A DNA stretch of 64,000 bases from Fibrobacter sp. GTDB taxonomy: Bacteria > Fibrobacterota > Fibrobacteria > Fibrobacterales > Fibrobacteraceae. The notes below the pieces were generated by a model that saw only the letters and a list, made by a program, of their open reading frames with translations, was not told the DNA's origin and searched no databases. The translations under genes were made by a program, and so were the position numbers. Where the stretch lies: NCBI GenBank assembly GCA_012523035.1, contig JAAYJH010000030.1, forward strand, positions 1-64,000, written 5' to 3'. Positions 62,247 to 64,000 of this stretch are shown here, piece after piece. Every line of letters starts with the position of its first letter. Position 1 is the stretch's first letter.

Positions 62247-64000
62247 TTGTTTAACACTTCCTTTAGCAATTGTTCTGCTCTTTCAAAAACAGACTGCATA
62301 TTCGTTAAGTCTTTGGTGCCAGCTTGTGCACGATCAGGCCTTCCGCCCCCTCGTCCACCTAAAAGTTCAGCAAAGATTTTTACAATCTCTCCTGCTTTTA
62401 AATCTTTTTCTTGAGCTTTTTTGCCAGAAAGTACTGCAACACTCCCCGTTCCATTATCTTCATTAAATAATACAATTAAATCATTTGGATTTAAACAAGA
62501 TTGCACTCCATCTAAAAGATTTTTAAATGAAGCGTCGAGCATATTTAATTTTTTGATAAATAAAGATAAATTTTGAATTTGTATAGGTGAAACTAATAAC
62601 GATTTTGCTTGCTGAACGGACAACTCTAATTTAGCTGCCTTCCATTTTTTTTCGAAATCCTTTTCTTTTTCAAAGAGCTCCTCTATTCGCTCTAAAATCT
62701 TTTCTGTTTTTGTTTTAAATTGATCTCGAAGAGAAGATACAATCATGGAGTTTTCTTGCATTTGAGTCAGAGAGTTTAAGCCTGTTATTGCCTCGATACG
62801 CCGTACTCCAGCACTCACACTCGACTCTGAAATGATTTTAAATAGCCCTATTTCTCCAGAATTTTGAACATGGAGTCCTCCACATAATTCTTTAGAAAAA
62901 CCCTCTAAATCTACAACTCGAACCATATCTTCGTACTTTTCGCCAAAAGCAGCTATAGCTCCAGAAGCTTTTGCAGCCTCCAAATCCATCATCACCGTCT
63001 CTACTGGAATGCAAGCCAAAACTTGTTCATTCACTAGTCTCTCTATTTGCTCTATTTCATTTGGACTCAACGCACTAAAATGATTAAAATCAAAACGCAA
63101 AGACTCAGGAGCCACTCGACTACCCTGTTGTGTGACATGAGAGCCCAAAACCTGTTTTAAAGCAGAGTGTAACAAATGAGTCGCTGTGTGATTTCGACGC
63201 AAATGATTACGAAGATTTGTATCTACTTTTGCCGTAAAAACAGCCCCCATATTCTCTTGAGATAACGTGCCTTTGCTAAGCTTTCCTTTGTGAATAATAG
63301 TGTCATTGACTTTGATGGTGTCTAAAATTTGAATTTCTAAATCGGAGTTGAATAAAAGACCTTTGTCTCCCACTTGCCCTCCCATTTCTGCATAAAAAGG
63401 CGTGTTTTCTAACACAATAGCTAAGATGCCTTTTTCCTCTTTATATCGAAGGACACTAGTCTCTGCAACATCTAAATCATAACCTACAAATCGAGTCGAT
63501 TCATCGGAATAAATAACCCAACCTTCGGTTCCTACGGCATTAAAGGACTCTTTTTGAGCAGCCCGTGCACGAGTTTTTTGAGCCTCCATCGCTTCGTTAA
63601 AACCCACTTCATCTATTTTTAAAGACTTTTCTTCGGCTAAAATTCGTGTTAAATCGGGTGGAAATCCATAAGTATCGTACAACAAAAAGACTCGGTCTCC
63701 TGGAATCACAGAATCCCCACGGAGCTCTTGGACTATTTTATCAAATCGATCCAAACCAGCATCTAATGTTCGAATAAATCGTTCTTCTTCGGCACGAATC
63801 ACTTCGGAGACAAAATCTGCTCGCTCCTGGATTTCTGGAAAAGCATCGCCCATGGTTTCGACAAGCACAGGCACTAATTTATATATAAAAGCTTCTTTAG
63901 ACCCAAGTAACCGAGCAAAACGACTGGCTCTACGAAGTATTCTCCTCAAGACATAACCTCGACCTTCGTTGCTAGGTAAAGCCCCATCTGCAATAGCAAA
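62243..64000 (-). CDS. alaS: Alanyl-tRNA synthetase, N-terminal part outside the window
   Basis: The open frame continues past the window edge; the visible part begins FAIADGALPSNEGRGYVLRR, the AlaS class II core near its end. The editing domain zinc site is present (HTATHLLHSALKQVLGSHV and LCGGLHVQNSGEIG). The C-terminal C-Ala domain ends GRGGGRPDRAQAG. About 585 residues are seen of roughly 870 expected. The TTG at 63949 is an internal Leu codon, not a start. A downstream 4-base overlap joins it to the GGGPS gene. Confidence 0.96.
   Translation of the reverse strand, partial: FAIADGALPSNEGRGYVLRRILRRASRFARLLGSKEAFIYKLVPVLVETMGDAFPEIQERADFVSEVIRAEEERFIRTLDAGLDRFDKIVQELRGDSVIPGDRVFLLYDTYGFPPDLTRILAEEKSLKIDEVGFNEAMEAQKTRARAAQKESFNAVGTEGWVIYSDESTRFVGYDLDVAETSVLRYKEEKGILAIVLENTPFYAEMGGQVGDKGLLFNSDLEIQILDTIKVNDTIIHKGKLSKGTLSQENMGAVFTAKVDTNLRNHLRRNHTATHLLHSALKQVLGSHVTQQGSRVAPESLRFDFNHFSALSPNEIEQIERLVNEQVLACIPVETVMMDLEAAKASGAIAAFGEKYEDMVRVVDLEGFSKELCGGLHVQNSGEIGLFKIISESSVSAGVRRIEAITGLNSLTQMQENSMIVSSLRDQFKTKTEKILERIEELFEKEKDFEKKWKAAKLELSVQQAKSLLVSPIQIQNLSLFIKKLNMLDASFKNLLDGVQSCLNPNDLIVLFNEDNGTGSVAVLSGKKAQEKDLKAGEIVKIFAELLGGRGGGRPDRAQAGTKDLTNMQSVFERAEQLLKEVLNK

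Noticed and set aside
1-64000. CRISPR arrays, prophage or insertion sequences
   Set aside because: No regularly spaced repeats, no Cas, integrase or transposase-like frames, and no long terminal inverted repeats were seen.

Overview
The window is AT-rich, densely packed chromosomal DNA from a Gram-negative bacterium. Pointers to a Gram-negative cell envelope are kdsB (Kdo activation), a PilQ secretin, phosphatidylserine decarboxylase, many signal-peptide or lipobox proteins and a putative outer-membrane barrel. A bacterial GGGP-synthase-like protein, a double-length UvrA, a SUMF1-domain secreted protein and the pilMNOPQ arrangement fit the Fibrobacterota/FCB branch best. That assignment is an inference; no rRNA is present. 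I see no prophage, transposase, integrase or CRISPR array.

Layout. 1-7.2 kb: truncated site-2 protease, DegT aminotransferase, folC, a YghZ-type aldo-keto reductase, a secreted endonuclease I, a 47-residue zinc ribbon coupled to a radical SAM protein, and a PfkB kinase. 7.2-19.5 kb (minus strand): rhomboid protease, coaD, rsmD, a PilM-like/PilN-like pair, comEA-like, pyrG, kdsB, gatC, a UvrD/PcrA helicase, pilB and thiL. 19.6-21 kb: two plus-strand genes of unknown role. 21-30.4 kb (minus): a pyrR-pyrB-pyrC' operon (PyrC' lacks the metal-binding His pair), a PilZ protein, then pilM-N-O-P-Q behind its own strong promoter. 30.7-40.1 kb (mostly plus): cyclophilin, tRNA-Ala, M23 peptidase, miaB, SPOR protein, tRNA-Leu, a secreted acidic protein, panD, a LytR_C-like lipoprotein, rsfS and argS. 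40.2-43.1 kb (minus): GerW-like, a glycosylase-like Fe-S protein, psd and a lipoprotein. 43.3-44.9 kb: ychF, then a 508-bp non-coding block of dispersed-repeat sequence. 44.9-54.1 kb (minus): membrane protein, SUMF1 protein, double UvrA, an M50-like protein and a small lipoprotein. 54.3-61.4 kb (minus): a tight six-gene unit with a small membrane protein, ABC ATPase, ABC permease, two PilT-like proteins with altered nucleotide-binding motifs, and a patatin-like outer-membrane protein. 61.5-64 kb: GGGP synthase family gene and truncated alaS.

How it fits together. Type IV pilus/secretion parts recur in four places (PilM/N-like pair, PilB, PilM-Q, PilT-like pair), with a PilZ protein beside them. 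ComEA-like and a secreted endonuclease in the same window make DNA uptake one possible role. The major pilin, PilC platform and a canonical PilT are not seen here. The best candidates for unusual biology are the ABC/PilT-like/patatin unit at 54.3-61.4 kb, the PilP fusion protein, the catalytically altered PyrC', the Fe-S glycosylase-like protein and the repeat block at 44.4-44.9 kb.
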